Positions 23,529-25,026 of a stretch of DNA of 25,026 bases are shown piece after piece. The notes beneath the pieces are model-generated. The model did not search any database, had not been told where the DNA came from, and saw only the letters and a list, made by a program, of their open reading frames with translations. Within the stretch, counting starts at the first letter, position 1; each line of letters opens with the position of its first letter. The DNA is from Clostridiales bacterium (GTDB lineage Bacteria > Bacillota > Clostridia > Oscillospirales > Acutalibacteraceae). The stretch spans positions 1-25,026 of the forward strand of contig JAJQGZ010000135.1 of assembly GCA_021200075.1 (NCBI GenBank), written 5' to 3'. The translations under genes and the position numbers were made by a program.

Positions 23529-24991
23529 CTGCTTAAATAATTTTTGGGGTTGACTCTTGTTCCGTCAAGTCTGACTTCAAAATGGCAATGAGGCCCGGTG
23601 GAGTTGCCAGTTGAACCGCTCTTTGCAATCGTTTCGCCCTTTTGCACGGTATCGCCGACGGAAACGAGTACTGACGAATTGTGCGCATAAAGGGTTACAA
23701 CCGAACGGCCCGACTTATCGGTACCGTGGTAAATCATAACATAATAGCCGTAACTGTAGCTAAGTCTCTTAACGGTGATGACAATACCCTTTTGAGCCGC
23801 CACAACCTTTGAGCCTGTCGAGCAGGGGAAATCAATACCGCCGTGGTATGAGCCGGAGGAATAATTCGGGAATCCTGCCGAAATCGAATGGCTTGAGGGC
23901 ACGGGATATGTCATATTCAAAACAGCGTCGGACTTGGAATAAACATCTGAATCCGTCTGCGTTTTTATCTTACTCTTTGAGCTTTTTGTATCGTCGGATG
24001 CAACCGCTGTGGTAACCTTGTCGGCGGTTTTAAGACCCGATATTAAATCCTGAATTTCGCTTTCAACAGCTTCTATAAGCTCGCTGTCTTCGTTCCTGAA
24101 CTCGGTATACTGCTTATTCTGCGATGTAAGCTCTGCAAGAAGCTTGTCGCTCTCGGCTCTGTCGGTGGCGAGAGAAGCCTTTTTCTGCGCAATCTGCTCG
24201 CTGTTGTTTTCAATCGTATTCTGTTTTTCCTCAAGCTCGGCTTTTTGCTCGTCAAGTTCAGCCTTGGCACTTTCGTACTCCGCCTTTTTTTCGTTAAGGC
24301 CGTTCTTTTTTGTGGTGATAACCTCCATTTGCTCCTGCACCTCGGCAAGAAGCTCGGCGTCGCTTTTTGAAACGGACTTAATCATCTGATACCTGGTGAA
24401 AAATCCCGAAAGGTCTTTACAACTGAGAAGTGCGGAAATAATATTAAATTCACCACTTATGTACATAACCTTGAGACGATAGCAGTAGGCTTCATATATA
24501 CTTTGGAATTTTTCTTCAAGCTCATCAAGCTCCGACTGCACCTTTTCAACCTCGGCGGAAAGAGTTTCAAGCTTAGCTTCGTTTTTTTCTATTTCTTCGG
24601 TAAGCTCGTCTATTTCGGACTGTATTTTGGTATTCTCCTCCTCCAATACAGTGAGCTGTTCGTTAATATAACCTATTTTTTGGTCGAGAGTGTCAATGTA
24701 TTCCTCGGTGACTTTTGAGCTTTTTTCAAGCTCGGCAAGCTTGGATTCCGCCTCGGCAAGGCTTTCCTCAAGCTCCTTTTTTTGCTGCTTGAGTTCCTTT
24801 TTCTTTTCTGCAATATCGGCGGCTGACTGAGTGGTGGTTTCCGACGAGGAATCGGTCGTTTCCTCCTGCGTGGCGGCAACGGTGGTTTCCTCCTGCACGG
24901 TTGTCGTTTCCGTTGCAAAGGCAGAGGTGGGCATAACAGACATAAACGCTGTAAACACCGCCAATATGAATGCAAATCTTTTCGTTTTCAA
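23525..24991 (-). CDS. Secreted M23 peptidase with long coiled coil (EnvC/PcsB-like murein hydrolase factor)
   Basis: The 488-residue product has a signal peptide (1 to about 26, cut after SAFA), a Thr/Glu-rich segment (27-56), a long coiled coil (about 57-310), and a C-terminal LytM/M23 domain. The zinc ligands look intact: His383 and Asp387 in HGGIDF, and His470 in HCHFE, with His437 and His468 as catalytic histidines. It may cleave peptidoglycan cross-links or control such cleavage at division. The start is TTG at 24989-24991; the signal peptide fits, though the upstream GGGG is a weak site. It leads the queH-rarA-nth-aroK cluster. Confidence 0.9.
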   Translation of the reverse strand: MKTKRFAFILAVFTAFMSVMPTSAFATETTTVQEETTVAATQEETTDSSSETTTQSAADIAEKKKELKQQKKELEESLAEAESKLAELEKSSKVTEEYIDTLDQKIGYINEQLTVLEEENTKIQSEIDELTEEIEKNEAKLETLSAEVEKVQSELDELEEKFQSIYEAYCYRLKVMYISGEFNIISALLSCKDLSGFFTRYQMIKSVSKSDAELLAEVQEQMEVITTKKNGLNEKKAEYESAKAELDEQKAELEEKQNTIENNSEQIAQKKASLATDRAESDKLLAELTSQNKQYTEFRNEDSELIEAVESEIQDLISGLKTADKVTTAVASDDTKSSKSKIKTQTDSDVYSKSDAVLNMTYPVPSSHSISAGFPNYSSGSYHGGIDFPCSTGSKVVAAQKGIVITVKRLSYSYGYYVMIYHGTDKSGRSVVTLYAHNSSVLVSVGDTVQKGETIAKSGSTGNSTGPHCHFEVRLDGTRVNPKNYLSR

Positions 24992-25017
24992 GCAAATCGC
25001 CCCAACAAATACAGAGT

Positions 25018-25023
25018 ATTATA
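25018..25023 (-). promoter_or_regulatory. -10 box of a probable promoter for the M23-queH-rarA-nth-aroK cluster
   Basis: Minus strand TATAAT at 25018-25023; start expected near 25011, about 20 nt before the TTG start. The -35 region is outside the window, so the call is incomplete. Confidence 0.5.
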
Positions 25024-25026
25024 ATA

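Noticed and set aside
1..25026. CRISPR arrays, insertion sequences, prophage genes, att sites
   Set aside because: No regularly spaced repeats of 20 nt or more, no transposase or integrase frames, and no terminal inverted repeats seen around the pseudogenes or the tRNA genes.

Overview
The window looks like a moderately low-GC Firmicute, most likely a Clostridia member (an Oscillospirales/Ruminococcaceae-type gut bacterium would fit). Grounds: strong GGAGG ribosome-binding sites, sigma-A promoters with near-consensus -35/-10 boxes, zinc-binding S14 and L36, the Firmicute order secY-adk-map-infA-rpmJ-rpsM-rpsK-rpsD, tRNA genes that encode CCA, and QueH. The genus is inference. Every supported gene lies on the minus strand, so transcription runs from high to low coordinates.

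Layout in the direction of transcription. (1) 25023-20473: a tightly overlapping cluster of an M23 envelope peptidase, queH (queuosine synthesis), rarA (stalled-fork ATPase), nth (endonuclease III) and aroK (shikimate kinase). (2) 20419-17984: the wreck of a secreted transglutaminase-like repeat protein, with six frameshifts and one nonsense codon. (3) 17980-15539: guaB with its own promoter, then a membrane-anchored phosphodiesterase-like protein with an altered active-site motif. (4) 15517-15185: a promoter, tRNA-Thr(UGU), tRNA-Tyr(GUA) and a good intrinsic terminator. (5) 15106-14037: a Fic-family pseudogene with one in-frame TAA and one frameshift, behind an apparently intact promoter and a 12-bp triplicated repeat. 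(6) 13842-1: the fused S10-spc-alpha ribosomal protein supercluster, rpsJ to the start of rpsD, about 13.5 kb and 30 genes including secY, adk, map and infA.

The S10 supercluster starts from a perfect TTGACA-N17-TATAAT promoter with an A/T-rich upstream tract, followed by a leader of about 330 nt that can fold into at least six helices. Inside the cluster most gaps are under 25 nt and several genes overlap by TAATG or ATGA, so translational coupling is likely. The exceptions are a 157-nt gap between rplW and rplB with a 13-bp tandem repeat, a 92-nt AT-rich gap between rpsQ and rplN, and a GNRA-type hairpin just before rplC.

I found no CRISPR array, insertion sequence, phage module or convincing new multigene system. 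The best leads are the S10 leader RNA and the two decayed accessory genes. The intact housekeeping genes all around them argue for real decay rather than general sequencing error, but read-level checking is needed.
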